Assembly (NCBI GenBank): GCA_022828595.1 | Contig: JAKGHH010000002.1 | Span: 46,263,897-46,327,896, forward strand | Length of the DNA stretch: 64,000 bases | Origin: Nelumbo lutea | Lineage: Eukaryota > Streptophyta > Magnoliopsida > Proteales > Nelumbonaceae | Reading direction: 5' to 3' | Translations under genes and position numbers: made by a program | Notes under the pieces: model-generated | Told to the model about the DNA's origin: nothing | What the model saw: only the letters and a program-made list of their open reading frames with translations | Databases searched by the model: none | In this document: positions 24,301-32,434 of the stretch, piece by piece | Layout of the letters: the number at the start of each line of letters is the position of its first letter | Numbering within the stretch: the stretch's first letter is position 1

Positions 24301-26429
24301 TCCATTGCCTAACGATATTCTCTTGTATGCTGTGCCTGTCTGTGGTCCGTATAATGCATTGCAATCATACAAGTACCGGGTGAAAATAACCCCTGGCACT
24401 GCAAAGAAAGGAAAAGGTATTCAGATTTCTCCCACTGTAATCTACAAGCACTTATTTGCACGTTAAAAGCGGATTACTGCTATTCTAATATTGTAGACCA
24501 TGTAGAACAGCAGTTATTTGCATTTTCATGTAGGGAGGCTGTTTTTTGGGCTAGTTTTTAATATTTTTCTTTGCATTCCCTGTGTTTTCTGTTTTTGGGG
24601 AGCTAAGTTATTTTATCTTCCCCTTTGTATACTTACTCCCTCTCTTCTCTTAATTTAATGAAGATGATGTTATTGATAAAAAAAAAAAAAGGCGGAAACT
24701 CATCTCCATGTATTTTGAAGTGTTATGCTTATACCAGAGCATCGTTTAGTCCCCTCCCCCTAAGGCATGGCTCAGGCATGTGGCGAGGCACATTTTAGGG
24801 TATGCACCCCTGGTGCCTATGCATCCCAGGCATAACACTTTCAAAAGGCCGCGCCCCTGTTGTGCCTAGGCGTGCCCCTGATGCACCTTTTGAAAATTTG
24901 TGCAATTCTTTTTTTCTGTTTTTTATGCTTAAAAGCTGAGCCGGGGGCTCTGCCCCTGGATCCTGACCAAGCCCCTTGAGGCAAAGCCCAAAAAGTCCAT
25001 ATTGAAGTCTTAAGTTCTTAATTCCTATAAAAAAGATTTTATAACTTTAAGTGTTGTTTAAAAATATCTTTTATTAGGATGAATGAATGAGCAATATTAG
25101 CAGATATAGGATTTTTGGAGCTCACTTGTTTGGGCTTGCCTCAAGGGGCTTGGTACAAAAGGGGGTTGTAGAATCAGGAGTGCATAATGTTAACATCATA
25201 TTAGCTATTTGAAGTACTCCAATTGGGAAAAAAATAAAGAGAATAGAAGTTTACATGCTTGAATATGTTTTATATGTTATGCTTGATTTTATTTTTAAAT
25301 TTTCATTTTAAATATGTTTACATGTTATGTTTATGTATTTTAAACATTTATTTTAAAATTTTAGTTTATATTTTAATTAATGTTGTGTTTAAATTAATAT
25401 TTTGCATTTTTTGAAAATTTTGGCATTTTTGGATTTTTTTAGCATTTTTGTGCTTTGCTTCAAAAAAGTCTGTGCCTTGTGCCTCCAGCACAAAATGGCC
25501 CTTGTGCTTTTTCGCGCCTTCCGCTTTTAACACACTGGCAGCCAGACAGGTTTGGATTGTCGATTTTAGTGGAGGTTGTTTTGAATTGAGTAGATGTATT
25601 CTTTGTTGTTGGCTCTATTTACAACTAATTGTCCTCATTACAGGTTTTGAAGAGAATTTAAAAAGGACATATATATCCACTTACCTTTGATATAAAAGAA
25701 GACATTTCAGGATTGGTATCCTGGATGTCCCTATTTTAGTAGATTATGTTTTTATTAAATGCATTAGAAGACGATGAATGATGAGTCTGTTAATTCCTCT
25801 TCCAAATTGCATACGTGTCTCACTATTAATTTCATTTATCCAGACATACAGGTACGTAGCTCCTTGGATAGGGACTAGCCAAAAGTAGGCCGAGTAAACA
25901 CATTCTCTTAACTGCTAACCCTGACACCTAAATGCTAAACAACTCTAGTCAGTGTCAATCTATACTTTTTGCGGCATGCCTTTCCAGAATGATAATCCAT
26001 TTGTTGAATGATGTTGATTGGCTGATTGTTGATATGGATAAACCCATCAATATGGATTCCTTGCTATTTTTTATCCTTCATTTCAATTTAGAAGGCAAAT
26101 TTTCTTTTTTCTTTTCAATATTTTGTTATAATTCATTAATGTTTTCATTGGCACGTTTTTCTTATTGGTTAGACTTAGACCATTAGCATGTTCGTGAATA
26201 ATATATTTGATTGAATTTACTTCTGTTTGGTACAGCTGCAAAAACTGCAATGAATTTGTTCGGTCACATGCCTGAAGCAACAAGCAGGGAAAAGGAACTC
26301 ATTAAAGCTTGTAGTGAGCCCGAACTAGTGGCTGCAATGATCGGCAATGCAAAGATCACAGCTGCAGGCCTTGCCCAATTAAAGCAGAGGCAAAAGAAAG
26401 GAAAGAAGACCAGCAAAGAAGAGAGGTAG
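238..26429 (+). CDS. EMB1441 (NEMF/RQC2 homolog): NEMF/Tae2/Rqc2-type ribosome quality control factor, 13 exons, 5' end outside window
   Basis: Family role: binds stalled 60S subunits still carrying peptidyl-tRNA, recruits the Listerin/Ltn1 E3 ligase and elongates the nascent chain with C-terminal tails; cytosolic. Exons seen: 238-350, 445-541, 650-774, 11402-11942, 12074-12259, 13171-13464, 13727-13879, 14294-14448, 21077-21182, 21288-22187, 22397-22478, 24033-24416, 26236-26429. They total 3,330 nt, exactly 1,109 codons plus TAG, with matching phases and GT-AG at every intron. Domain order (residues counted from the first visible one): NFACT-N (1 to ~350, with GYDR at 67-70), coiled-coil/helical middle (~350-500), NFACT-R (~500-660), acidic then lysine-rich linker (~660-890), one CCHC zinc knuckle, NFACT-C (~980-1050). 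The plant protein is recognised by its CCHC knuckle. The start codon and roughly 35 residues are upstream. Introns 3 and 8 are swollen by transposons, yet the reading frame is intact, so the gene is probably functional. Confidence 0.95.
445..541 (+). CDS. RQC factor, exon with Asp-Arg motif (NFACT-N)
   Basis: Continues [20 protein letters not shown] and ends with GYDR. The Asp-Arg pair at the exon end aligns by position with the D98/R99 pair that yeast Rqc2 needs for tail synthesis (family knowledge). Acceptor ctag at 441-444; donor gtatag at 542. Confidence 0.94.
650..774 (+). CDS. RQC factor, exon before the giant intron 3
   Basis: Reads [20 protein letters not shown] through LLRSH and a split Arg codon. 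Donor is CAG|gtttgt, a weak match at +4/+5. The next exon is 10,627 bp away. Without splicing, translation would run on to a stop at 965. Confidence 0.94.
1400..2076 (-). repeat. Gypsy 3' LTR
   Basis: Starts tgatgtggac and ends gcctcatca; near-identical to 6964-7649 over its length, with a longer T-run in the other copy. Being on the left, it is the 3' LTR of this minus-strand element. Confidence 0.9.
2418..3560 (-). pseudogene. Gypsy integrase with internal 189-bp tandem duplication
   Basis: Catalytic core 3221-2919 ([41 protein letters not shown]) and C-terminal part 2876-2418 ([20 protein letters not shown]). Copies 3182-3370 and 3371-3560 are head-to-tail duplicates of the segment just before the core, 189 bp apart. 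Confidence 0.88.
3182..3560 (-). repeat. Tandem duplication, 2 x 189 bp
   Basis: The unit starting cagtccatggtgct at 3182 recurs at 3371; copies differ at a handful of bases. 189 is divisible by 3, so the duplication preserves frame. Confidence 0.93.
3468..5200 (-). pseudogene. Gypsy reverse transcriptase, RNase H and integrase zinc finger
   Basis: RT palm segments 5200-4643 ([35 protein letters not shown]). The catalytic box near 4540 reads stop-F-N-G-I-L instead of the family Y-x-D-D. RNase H lies at 4496-3700 ([37 protein letters not shown]), followed by the integrase HHCC region ([20 protein letters not shown]) near 3500. Inactive. Confidence 0.9.
5252..5879 (-). pseudogene. Gypsy aspartic protease
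   Basis: Segment [13 protein letters not shown] stands where the family has an Asp-Ser-Gly active site; here the Gly is Glu. It is followed in another frame by [20 protein letters not shown], the protease C-terminal flap region. Frameshift near 5520. Not functional. Confidence 0.82.
5837..6730 (-). pseudogene. Gypsy gag
   Basis: Two frame segments (6730-6248, 6238-5837) broken near 6240. The first has the retrotransposon gag core ([33 protein letters not shown]); the second ends at the zinc knuckle near 5890-5830 ([14 protein letters not shown]). Confidence 0.88.
6949..6961 (-). other. Gypsy primer binding site (tRNA-iMet)
   Basis: Minus-strand TGGTATCAGAGCA, two bases from the LTR end: the standard plant initiator-Met tRNA complement. 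Confidence 0.92.
6964..7649 (-). repeat. Gypsy 5' LTR
   Basis: Matches 1400-2076; about 10 bp longer, mainly in a poly-T stretch near 7603-7640. Followed by the right-hand target duplication TGGAG at 7650-7654. Confidence 0.9.
8090..10135 (-). pseudogene. LINE ORF2: endonuclease end and reverse transcriptase
   Basis: Fragments in order on the minus strand: endonuclease C-terminus (to ~9940), RT N-terminal region 9864-9442 ([20 protein letters not shown]), [20 protein letters not shown] near 9230, [15 protein letters not shown] near 8850, YADDTLFF near 8700 with [11 protein letters not shown], then the thumb/zf-RVT region to 8090. A degraded L1-clade ORF2; the YADD active site itself is intact, but the frame is broken between segments. 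Confidence 0.85.
10205..10510 (-). mobile_element. LINE 3' remnant with RNase H end
   Basis: Minus strand shows the RNase H tail ([18 protein letters not shown], then [20 protein letters not shown]) followed by an AT-rich 3' end (ttattaattataataataat on plus). The Asn-x-x-Ala-Asp-x-Leu-Ala-Lys pattern is typical of plant LINE RNase H. Distinct from the LINE to its left. Confidence 0.75.
10560..11050 (+). pseudogene. LINE ORF1-like remnant
   Basis: Plus-strand reading contains [15 protein letters not shown] near 10650-10700, resembling [15 protein letters not shown] at 17530-17575. No domain is certain; two similar pieces in one window suggest the same LINE family's ORF1 region. Broken by stops. 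Confidence 0.35.
11402..11942 (+). CDS. RQC factor, exon 4 (NFACT-N core)
   Basis: Completes Arg, then [20 protein letters not shown] and onward: NFACT-N core and the start of the helix-hairpin-helix-like segment ([20 protein letters not shown]). 541 nt; donor CAG|gtcgct at 11943 is weak beyond the GT. Reading through gives a short tail and a stop at 11994. Confidence 0.95.
12074..12259 (+). CDS. RQC factor, exon 5
   Basis: Reads [20 protein letters not shown] and on through [16 protein letters not shown] to KIRSDQ. Start of the coiled-coil region. 62 whole codons, phase 0 on both sides. Confidence 0.94.
12260..13170 (+). other. Intron 5, no gene seen
   Basis: A 911-bp intron. ORF 12602-12796 shows no recognisable family. 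T-rich tracts near 12550 could be a small TE scar. Nothing else can be supported. Confidence 0.7.
13171..13464 (+). CDS. RQC factor, exon 6 (coiled-coil)
   Basis: Reads [20 protein letters not shown] and on through [20 protein letters not shown] to PVDK. 98 whole codons. Charged helical region typical of the middle segment of NEMF proteins that contacts the 60S subunit. Confidence 0.95.
13727..13879 (+). CDS. RQC factor, exon 7 (coiled-coil)
   Basis: Reads [20 protein letters not shown] then [20 protein letters not shown] to LQLSQ: end of the coiled coil. 51 codons, phase 0 both sides. Confidence 0.95.
14294..14448 (+). CDS. RQC factor, exon 8 (NFACT-R start)
   Basis: Reads [20 protein letters not shown], then [20 protein letters not shown], the beginning of the NFACT-R (RNA-binding, formerly DUF814) domain. 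Strong donor gtaagt at 14449 opens a 6.6-kb intron. Ends in phase 2. Confidence 0.95.
14690..15215 (+). repeat. Hairpin repeat family copy A1, ~148-bp inverted arms
   Basis: Left arm 14831-14979 and right arm 14980-15125 are imperfect inverted copies meeting at the palindrome ggagctcc (14976-14983). Related copies: 24722-25538, 57388-57890 (opposite orientation), 61717-62145. Right flank continues gtagaatccagagcac and runs into a LINE remnant. Likely a non-autonomous foldback-type element. Confidence 0.75.
15215..16090 (+). mobile_element. LINE 3' portion (zf-RVT domain)
   Basis: Translation 15247-15636 contains [40 protein letters not shown], and [16 protein letters not shown], the zinc-finger reverse-transcriptase-associated region of plant LINEs. 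Truncated at its 5' end against the hairpin repeat; sequence to ~16090 is plausible 3' untranslated tail. Confidence 0.82.
16090..17390. other. Unassigned intronic stretch with two short ORFs
   Basis: ORFs 16348-16548 and 16579-16776 (plus) contain [20 protein letters not shown] and [20 protein letters not shown]. They could be parts of one broken reading frame. I do not recognise a family; transposon origin is likely by context. Confidence 0.4.
17395..18025 (+). pseudogene. LINE ORF1-like remnant
   Basis: Charged reading with [15 protein letters not shown] (17530-17575) and ORF 17717-18025 ([20 protein letters not shown]). Matches the 10.65-kb remnant over a short motif. Interpreted as LINE ORF1 debris; not certain. 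Confidence 0.4.
18660..20285 (-). mobile_element. LINE reverse transcriptase remnant
   Basis: Minus-strand pieces: [20 protein letters not shown] near 19320-19375 (an F-V-D-D catalytic box), then [20 protein letters not shown] and [20 protein letters not shown] at 19040-18880. Many stops. A different LINE from the RNase H piece to its right. Confidence 0.8.
20289..20910 (-). mobile_element. LINE 3' remnant with RNase H domain and poly-A
   Basis: Minus ORF 20900-20511 reads [74 protein letters not shown]: an RNase H fold with the DGSS, E and D residues visible. Its 3' end carries a poly-A (T-run 20289-20298 on plus). Severely 5'-truncated insertion into an older LINE. Confidence 0.85.
21077..21182 (+). 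CDS. RQC factor, exon 9 (NFACT-R)
   Basis: Completes Ile, then [20 protein letters not shown] and [19 protein letters not shown] is the characteristic NFACT-R signature. Donor gtaagt. Confidence 0.95.
21288..22187 (+). CDS. RQC factor, exon 10 (NFACT-R end and acidic/basic linker)
   Basis: Reads [60 protein letters not shown] and ends the NFACT-R domain near residue 660. It then passes into an acidic stretch ([23 protein letters not shown] type) and a Lys-rich block with two [12 protein letters not shown] / [12 protein letters not shown] repeats. The potential GT at 21354 is not used: the frame continues. 300 whole codons; the largest exon. Confidence 0.95.
22397..22478 (+). CDS. RQC factor, exon 11 (short linker exon)
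   Basis: Reads [27 protein letters not shown] split across the next junction. Low-complexity, charged. Ends in phase 1, donor gtatgt. Confidence 0.88.
22479..24032 (+). other. Intron 11, no gene seen
   Basis: 1,554 bp, AT-rich. ORFs 22632-22850 and 23360-23575 resemble nothing. Short T-tracts suggest old TE debris. The acceptor is a tandem NAGNAG (tagcag, 24027-24032). Confidence 0.7.
24033..24416 (+). CDS. RQC factor, exon 12 (CCHC zinc knuckle and NFACT-C)
   Basis: Zinc knuckle [14 protein letters not shown] (C-X2-C-X4-H-X4-C) at 24056-24097, then an acidic segment [15 protein letters not shown] and the NFACT-C start [20 protein letters not shown]. The CCHC knuckle is what gives the plant protein its 'zinc knuckle family' name. 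Ends in phase 1. Confidence 0.95.
24417..26235 (+). other. Intron 12, carries a hairpin-family repeat
   Basis: 1,819 bp with a copy of the hairpin repeat family at about 24722-25538 and ordinary AT-rich sequence after it. ORF 25448-25690 overlaps the repeat end and is not coding. Confidence 0.8.
24722..25538 (+). repeat. Hairpin repeat family copy A2
   Basis: Contains accaagccccttgaggcaaa near 24967 and its inverse gcctcaaggggcttggt near 25138. Most of the right arm is deleted. The 3' half (25140-25538) matches 61717-62145 directly and 57388-57800 inverted, ending cttccgcttttaacacactg. Confidence 0.75.
26236..26429 (+). CDS. RQC factor, last exon (NFACT-C end) with stop
   Basis: Completes Ala, then [20 protein letters not shown] and ends [24 protein letters not shown]-stop (TAG 26427-26429). 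The Lys-rich tail is typical of the family. The initial Met-like codons inside are not used. Confidence 0.95.
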
Positions 26430-26650
26430 CACTGAGGTTGTCAGCATTTTTTAATTTTATTTTCTCTATTTGCTAATGGAACCATGCAAACAGCTTACTT
26501 AGACAGACCCCTTCTCAGGGTGGTTGTTTCCTTTTCGGAGAGAGTTTTTTTGTACAGTTTTAGTTGCATGTAATTAGTATATTATATGTTTCAAGGAAGA
26601 TCAAATCAACAAGATTAATAAAGTTATTTTCTATTTTGCTTACATGCATG
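26430..26650 (+). other. 3' UTR and polyadenylation region of the RQC gene
   Basis: AT-rich sequence after the stop; AATAAA at 26617-26622, about 190 bp downstream, is the best poly(A) signal. The exact cleavage site is not visible. Confidence 0.6.
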
Positions 26651-26939
26651 TTTAAAGCGGCGTTTCTGAATTCTTTCTGGTGGTAATCAGAGAAAGTTAT
26701 CTCATAAGATGAATTGAGCCAATTGTTTACTCAGGGCATAAGCTCTCTGCTAGTCTCTTCCCCCTTTTCTGCATCGCATCTCTCTACCCAAAAGCCCTTT
26801 TGGCACAAGTCCTATCCCTTTCGTGCGAAAACAATTTGGAAAAACCACTCAAGCCCAACTATTACAACCCAAATTTGTAATGGAAATGAACCAACATACC
26901 AACTTCAACCACGTTACCCAAATTAAATCCACTCGGGAT

Positions 26940-27071
26940 TTCCTACTCACTTTTCATACCTACACTCTATCCGCCGAGAATTGGAATTGGAGCCATACAT
27001 CTCTATTGTGAATTGAGAGATGTGTGGCTACAATTCACGGCAGGTAGAGAGTGGGTAGCAAAAGTGAGTAG
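26940..27071. repeat. Foldback repeat, ~60-bp arms
   Basis: Left arm 26940-27003 (tcctactcacttttcatacc...) and right arm 27014-27071 (...agcaaaagtgagtagga) are inverse copies around a ~10-bp loop. Probably a small MITE; lies ~300 bp past the RQC poly(A) signal. Confidence 0.7.
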
Positions 27072-27229
27072 GAAATATGGGCTTAATTAAATCGCCATGC
27101 TGCATCGTGAAACTTAGTTTGCCCACATTCCTTTGTTTCCATGGATTGTATGACATGGAACAATTAAAACGTTTTGAGAAATGGTTTCTTCACAAATGAG
27201 ATGGACAATGATTTAAAGTCCTTCCCTAA

Positions 27230-27358
27230 GGCCATGCTTGGTTTGAAGGAAAAGATAGAGAAAGGAAAGGATAAGTAGGGAAATCTATACAAACTTTGTA
27301 AAGGTTCCCTTACCTTTTCTTTCCTTTCCCTACCTTTTACCTCAAACCAAACATAGCC
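27230..27358. mobile_element. Tourist-like MITE with TAA target duplication
   Basis: Terminal inverted repeats ggccatgcttggtttgaagg and its near-inverse ending ctcaaaccaaacatagcc; flanked by TAA at 27227-27229 and 27359-27361. The 3-bp TAA duplication and ~130-bp size fit PIF/Harbinger-derived elements. Confidence 0.8.
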
Positions 27359-27459
27359 TAAAGTTTAAAGGTTTCAATGAAGATTTTGAGGTAGGTTGGA
27401 GCAAGCAATCTGGGGAAATTAAAAAACGGATGCATCTAGTCCATTTGTTTGATATTAAG

Positions 27460-27727
27460 TGTTTCAGCAGTTTGAACTAGTAGAGAATGAAGGAGAGAGA
27501 GAACAAGAAGAGGAGGAGGAGGAAGAAGAAGAAACAATCGAACTAGAGAGACCAAACCCTACTAGTCGACCATAATGTGTATTATGTTATAATTAGTGTA
27601 CAAGGACAAACTTGCCCCCACTTAAGTATGGGACAAGAGAACTACTGAAGTATCAAAATTGCTACATTAGGATATAACTTAAACATGATGAAAAGACTAA
27701 TCAATCCTTATTTGACCAACTCTAACA
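27460..27727 (-). repeat. Copia 3' LTR and adjacent polypurine tract
   Basis: 268 bp, matches 36697-36952 with a longer purine (GA)-rich stretch. Immediately right is ctccccctcaagctgg (27728-27743), the inverse of a GAGGGGGAG polypurine tract. Confidence 0.9.
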
Positions 27728-28005
27728 CTCCCCCTCAAGCTGGAGAATATATGTCATATAATCCCAGTTTGTTACATATATAGTTCATTTTCCCTGAGCT
27801 CAATCCTTTTGTAAACAAATCTGCTCACTGATCACCCCCACATGTTCTGTTCTTATCTCTCCAGTAAGGGCTTTGTCCCTCACAAAATGGCAATCAATCT
27901 CTATGTGCTTTGTTCTCTCATGGAAAATTGGACTAGATGAGATGTGAATTACAACCTATTATCACAATACAATCTCATAGGTTTGTTCATTGAGAATCCA
28001 ATCTC

Positions 28006-29029
28006 TTATAGGAGATTTTTCAGCCATACTAATTCACATGTAGTGTGTGCCATGACTTTGTATTCGGTGTCAACACTACTCCTTGCCATAACGGTTTGCT
28101 TCTTATTCTTCCATGCCATCATATTTTTTTCAAGAAATGTGCAGTAACCTGTAGTAGGTCTTCTATTTGACACTGAGCTTGTACAACTTGCATCTGCATA
28201 CCCAACTATCTCAAGTCTTCCTCCTAGTTTGTAGAATAACCCATGGCCTAGAACTCCCTTTAGGTACCCTACAATTCTAAGTACTGCATCCCAGTGAAGT
28301 ATCCAGAGATTTTGCATAAATTGACTCACCACACTAACAACAAAGGATATGTCTGGTCTTGTGATGGTCAGGTACTTCAACTTTCCAACTAATTCTCTAT
28401 ATCTTCTAGGATCATCAAATATTTCACTTGTACCACTGCTCAACTTAACATTTGGTTCCATGGGAGTTTCAGCCAGCTTCACACCTAACAACCTTGTTTC
28501 ATCTAGCAGATCAAGGGCATATTTTCTTTAGCACAGGTTTACACCTTATTTTGACCTAGCAATTTCTATACCCAAGAAATACTTCAACTTCCCAAGGTCT
28601 TTTGCTTGAAAATGGTCTTGTAGAAAGGCCTTTAGTCTATCAATCCCTAACCTGTCACTACCAGTTATGACAATACCATCCACATAGACTACTAATAAAA
28701 TCTTTTCGGCTTCAGAATCATAGCTAAACACTGAGTGGTCGACCTGACATTGTTTCATTCCAAAATTTTTCCACTTCACTAAACTTCCCAAACCAAGCAC
28801 AAGGAGATTGTTTCAACACATAAATTGCCTTTTTCAGTCTACACACCTTACCATCCTCCCCCTGAGCAACAAACCCAGGTGGTTTTTCCATATATACCTC
28901 CTCCATAAGTTCACCATGGAGGAAGACATTTTTAATGTCAAGTTGAAACATGGGCCAATCATACATAACTTTCAAGAAAATTAAGACATGGACTAAACCA
29001 ATCTTTGCCACAAGAAAGAAGGTCTCCAT
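28006..29029 (-). pseudogene. Copia reverse transcriptase and RNase H
   Basis: RT 29029-28546 (FQLDIKNVFLHGELMEEVYM, then ILLVVYVDGIVITGSD with the second catalytic Asp changed to Gly). RNase H 28491-28006 (YADASCTSSVSNRRPTTGYC, MARSSVDTEYK). Small frame breaks near 28540 and 28760. Confidence 0.9.
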
Positions 29030-29456
29030 TTAGTCCACCCCATACAACTGAGAATAACCTTTAACATACAGTTGGGCCTTCAACCGCTTCACACTATCAT
29101 CTGGCAAATCCTTAACAGTATGCTCCCATTTACAACCTACAACATGTTTACTTGGAGGAAGAGTAGTGAGCTCCCACGTGTGAGTATGCTGAAGAGCAGA
29201 CAGTTCCTCCTCTATTGCTTGATGCCACTTGAGTGAAGTAAGGGCCTCCTGGACATCCTAAGGTATAAATATAGAAGACAACAGAGAAACAAATTGGTGA
29301 TGTGAAGCAGAAATGTGAGAGACAAGAACAAAATTGGAAATGGGATGTAGGGTACAACTACGTTTACCTTTCCATAAACGTAGGATCCATAGACGAGGTA
29401 GAAGTCGGAGGAGGCACCGGTGTCTTCCAATGAGTATACACATGCTAGATCAGTGG

Positions 29457-30151
29457 TCATTCAATAGAAATTTGCATTGGAGGAGGTGAAGGTTTAGCCC
29501 TAACGGGAAAAACCAGAATAGGATCACTAACTAAAAGGAAGAGGAAGCAATGGTGGAGATGACGATACTTTAGGTCCCGAAAAAAATGGTATAGACTAAA
29601 AAAAGGTGACATTAGGATAGACATAGGACTTCCGGGTGATGGGATTCTAACACTCTGGGTTCGAGAATAGCCAAGAAAGATACACTTAATAGAGTGTGCA
29701 TCCAGCTTGTCTAAACCAAGACTCAGATTGTGAATAAAGCACACATAGCCAAAGACCCGAGGTGTTAATGGAAAGGGAGATAAGGTGGGGAACAAAATAG
29801 AAAAGGGAGACCGACTGTGAAGGATAAAGGAGGGCATCCGATTAATAAGAAAAAAACAGTAAGCATAGCGTCACTCCAAAGTCATTTAGGAACATTCGTA
29901 TGGAGAAGAATAGACCTAGTAGTTTCAAGGAGATGACGGTTCTTTCTTTCAGCCACTCCATTTTGTTGAGGGGTAGATGCACATGAAGTTTGATAAATGA
30001 TTTCATACTGTTTCAAATGCTGTTGAAAAGAAGTAAGAAAGTATTCACGACCATTATCTGAATGAAGAAATTTTATTGGAACACTAAATTGCATATGCAT
30101 TTCAACATGGAATTTTTGAAAAATAGAAAATAATTCATTCATTTCTTTCAT
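29457..30151 (-). pseudogene. Copia integrase
   Basis: Core at 30151-29882: FLHSDNGREY and STPQQNGVAERKNRHLLETT, giving the second Asp and the Glu of the DDE triad. Downstream 29837-29457 holds the Copia C-terminal region (RVFGYVCFIHN, CIFLGYSRTQ). Confidence 0.88.
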
Positions 30152-30567
30152 TAAATAAATTCATGTCATCCTTAAACAATCATTAATAAAAATGACAAAG
30201 TACTTGTAACCATTATAGGAATCTATTTTAATCAGACCCCAAACATCTGAATAGACTAAAGAAAAAAGATTCAACATACGACTATCAAATCTATGACTGA
30301 AGGAAACCCAATGGTGTTTCCCATATTGACATGACTCACACTATAAAGAAGAAAAATGACTTAAAGAAGGAACCGGTAGCTTGAGTGCCTTAAGAGATGG
30401 ATGCCCCAGCCAACAATGCCATTGTGGAGGAGTTAAGGAAGTTTGAAGTGCAACTGACGATCCACCACCGTCAAGATAATACAATCCACCTATCTTCTTC
30501 CCCATCATAAGATCCTGAAAAACACAAGATGAAGGAAAAAATGTAACACATCAATTAAGGGTCTTAG

Positions 30568-31880
30568 TTAATTTACTAACTGACATGAGATTGATGAAAA
30601 TTTAGGCACATATAGAACAAATGATAATGAAAGAGATGTCGTGCCAACATTACCAACACCACAGAATGGGGAAGATGAACCATTGGCCAGGGTAACTGTT
30701 TGAGATGTTAAAGTTTTAGAGAAGAAAGAAAACACACCTAGAGTCCTGGTCATGTGATTAGAGACTCTAGACTCAATAATCTAGGGAGGGGGTTTGGATG
30801 CCAGGTAGGCCATACTTGAGTGTGCAAGAGTGGTTGTAGTATATTGTGAAGTAGTTTGAAGGAACCTCTTATACTCATCTCGTGGTACACTCATCATCTC
30901 CTTCTCGGAAGTAGAGGTAGATGTGGAAGGTGTTTGATCCGTCTGTTGGTTATCACTCACATCAACCCCTCTAGCAATTGCATGATTAGCCATGTAGAAA
31001 GTGAGCCATGTAGATCATAATAGAAATTAACTGAATGCCCTTTCTTGCCACAGTGTGTACACTTCTTAGTAGTGTTGCCTCTTCCTTTACCACGACCTCC
31101 CCCTGAGTCATAACCACCACAACCAAACATGGAACCATCACGACCTCCTTGAGATGCATGTCCTTGCCCTCTATTACCATGACCACCTCCTCTTGCTACA
31201 ACAAATATTAATCTGTTAGTTGGGGTGGTACTCTCTGTGGATCCCAAAGAAATTATACAAAGCTGTGCAAATACTTCCTCAAGTGTAGGAAGAGAAGAAC
31301 CTCCCAATATTTGTGCTCGAACTAATTCATACCATGATTTCAGTCCCACTAAAAACCTAGTGACATCTACTTGCTCCCTTTATTGTTGTTGAACCTTAAC
31401 ATCTAGAGCTAGGAGATGATAAACATTGAGTTTATTCCTAAGGTTTCTCATACTGGCATAATACTCTTCTAGGGTTTGATTCCCTTGCTGTAGATTGAAA
31501 TACTCATGATAGAGCTGATATACTCTCATAGTATTATCCTGTTTAGAATAAAACTTTTTGGAATGTTCCCATACGTCTTTAGTTGTATCTAAGAACATAA
31601 AGTTGATACTTATCTTGAGTTCCTTACTGTTCTACAACCATGTCATGATTTGGGCATGTTCTTGTTTTTAGTCATCAAACCCGGGAGATTCAGTTGATGG
31701 TTTATCTTCCTTCACATGTTTCACTTTCCTCTTTGCCTTAAGAAAAACTTTCACTGACTTGGTTCATGGCACATAATTTTCACCATTAAGTTTAATTGAA
31801 GTCATTTGCATAGATAGATAGTCTGAGGGAATCATGACACCAAACTTCTGATCACTACCACCATCTCTAGTTGCTGCCAT
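30568..31880 (-). pseudogene. Copia gag and protease
   Basis: Gag begins MAATRDGGSDQKFG near 31878, includes MTSIKLNGENYVP and a stop at the conserved Trp region, then 31598-31380 and 31349-30957 with a Gly-rich stretch. The CCHC-like CTHCGKKGHSVNFYY has the last Cys replaced. The protease region near 30780-30568 has a damaged Asp-Ser-Gly site (ESRVSNHMT). Confidence 0.82.
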
Positions 31881-31881
31881 T

Positions 31882-32327
31882 CACTACAAAAAAAAATGAA
31901 TATATTGTTTTTAGTGGCAATCAAGTAAAACTGCCACTAAAGAGTCACCGACTGGATTTTCCTCCCCTGCCCATTTCCTTCCCGCCCTCTCTGTTTTCTC
32001 TTCTCTCTAGTAGTCTCTTTCTCAGTCCCCTTTCTCTCTTGCGCTCTTCACCTCTCTCTCTCTCTCTCTCTCTCGTTCTCTCGCTCTCTATCTCAATCTC
32101 TCTCAGTCCTCATTCTCTCGCTCTTGCTCTCTATCGTAGTCGATTCTCTCTCTCTTAGTTGTTTTCACTCTCTCCTCACTCTCTATCTCAATCTATCTCA
32201 CACACAGTTACACACAGTCACACATCTCAATCTCCTACTCTCTATCTCAATCACACATCGACGACATCTTATTCAGGTAAAAATCCCTTTCTCTGTTTTT
32301 TAGGTTTTTTATTTTTTTTAAAAATCA
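31882..32327 (+). mobile_element. CACTA-type transposon end with CT-rich leader
   Basis: Begins CACTACAAAAAAAAA at 31882, the plant CACTA terminus, with a subterminal inverted motif ttagtggca...tgccactaa (31911-31942). ATT precedes it as a possible 3-bp target site. Followed by CT-rich sequence ((CT)n 32051-32074) resembling a 5' UTR. The other terminus was not found before 36.6 kb. Confidence 0.65.
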
Positions 32328-32434
32328 ATGGTCAAGCAACTCAACAAAGAGCAGATCTCAAAGTTCAATGAGGCTTTCAGTCTCTTCAATAATTTGAGTG
32401 GCCTTATTCCCAAGTTTCTTACACGAACATTCAA
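32328..32434 (+). pseudogene. Calmodulin-like first exon, captured fragment
   Basis: ATG at 32328; MVKQLNKEQISKFNEAFSLF resembles the calmodulin N-terminus up to the first EF-hand, but the Ca-binding loop is lost (Asn-Asn-Leu-Ser where the loop begins Asp-x-Asp). The reading meets a consensus donor CAA|gtaagt at 32434/32435. Plant calmodulin genes have an intron near this point, so this looks like exon 1 plus its intron start, copied as DNA. No second exon recognised. Confidence 0.65.

Noticed and set aside
31871..32371. Two plus-strand ORFs rich in Ser/Leu
   Set aside because: They are translations of a CT-rich leader and microsatellite; composition, not coding signal.
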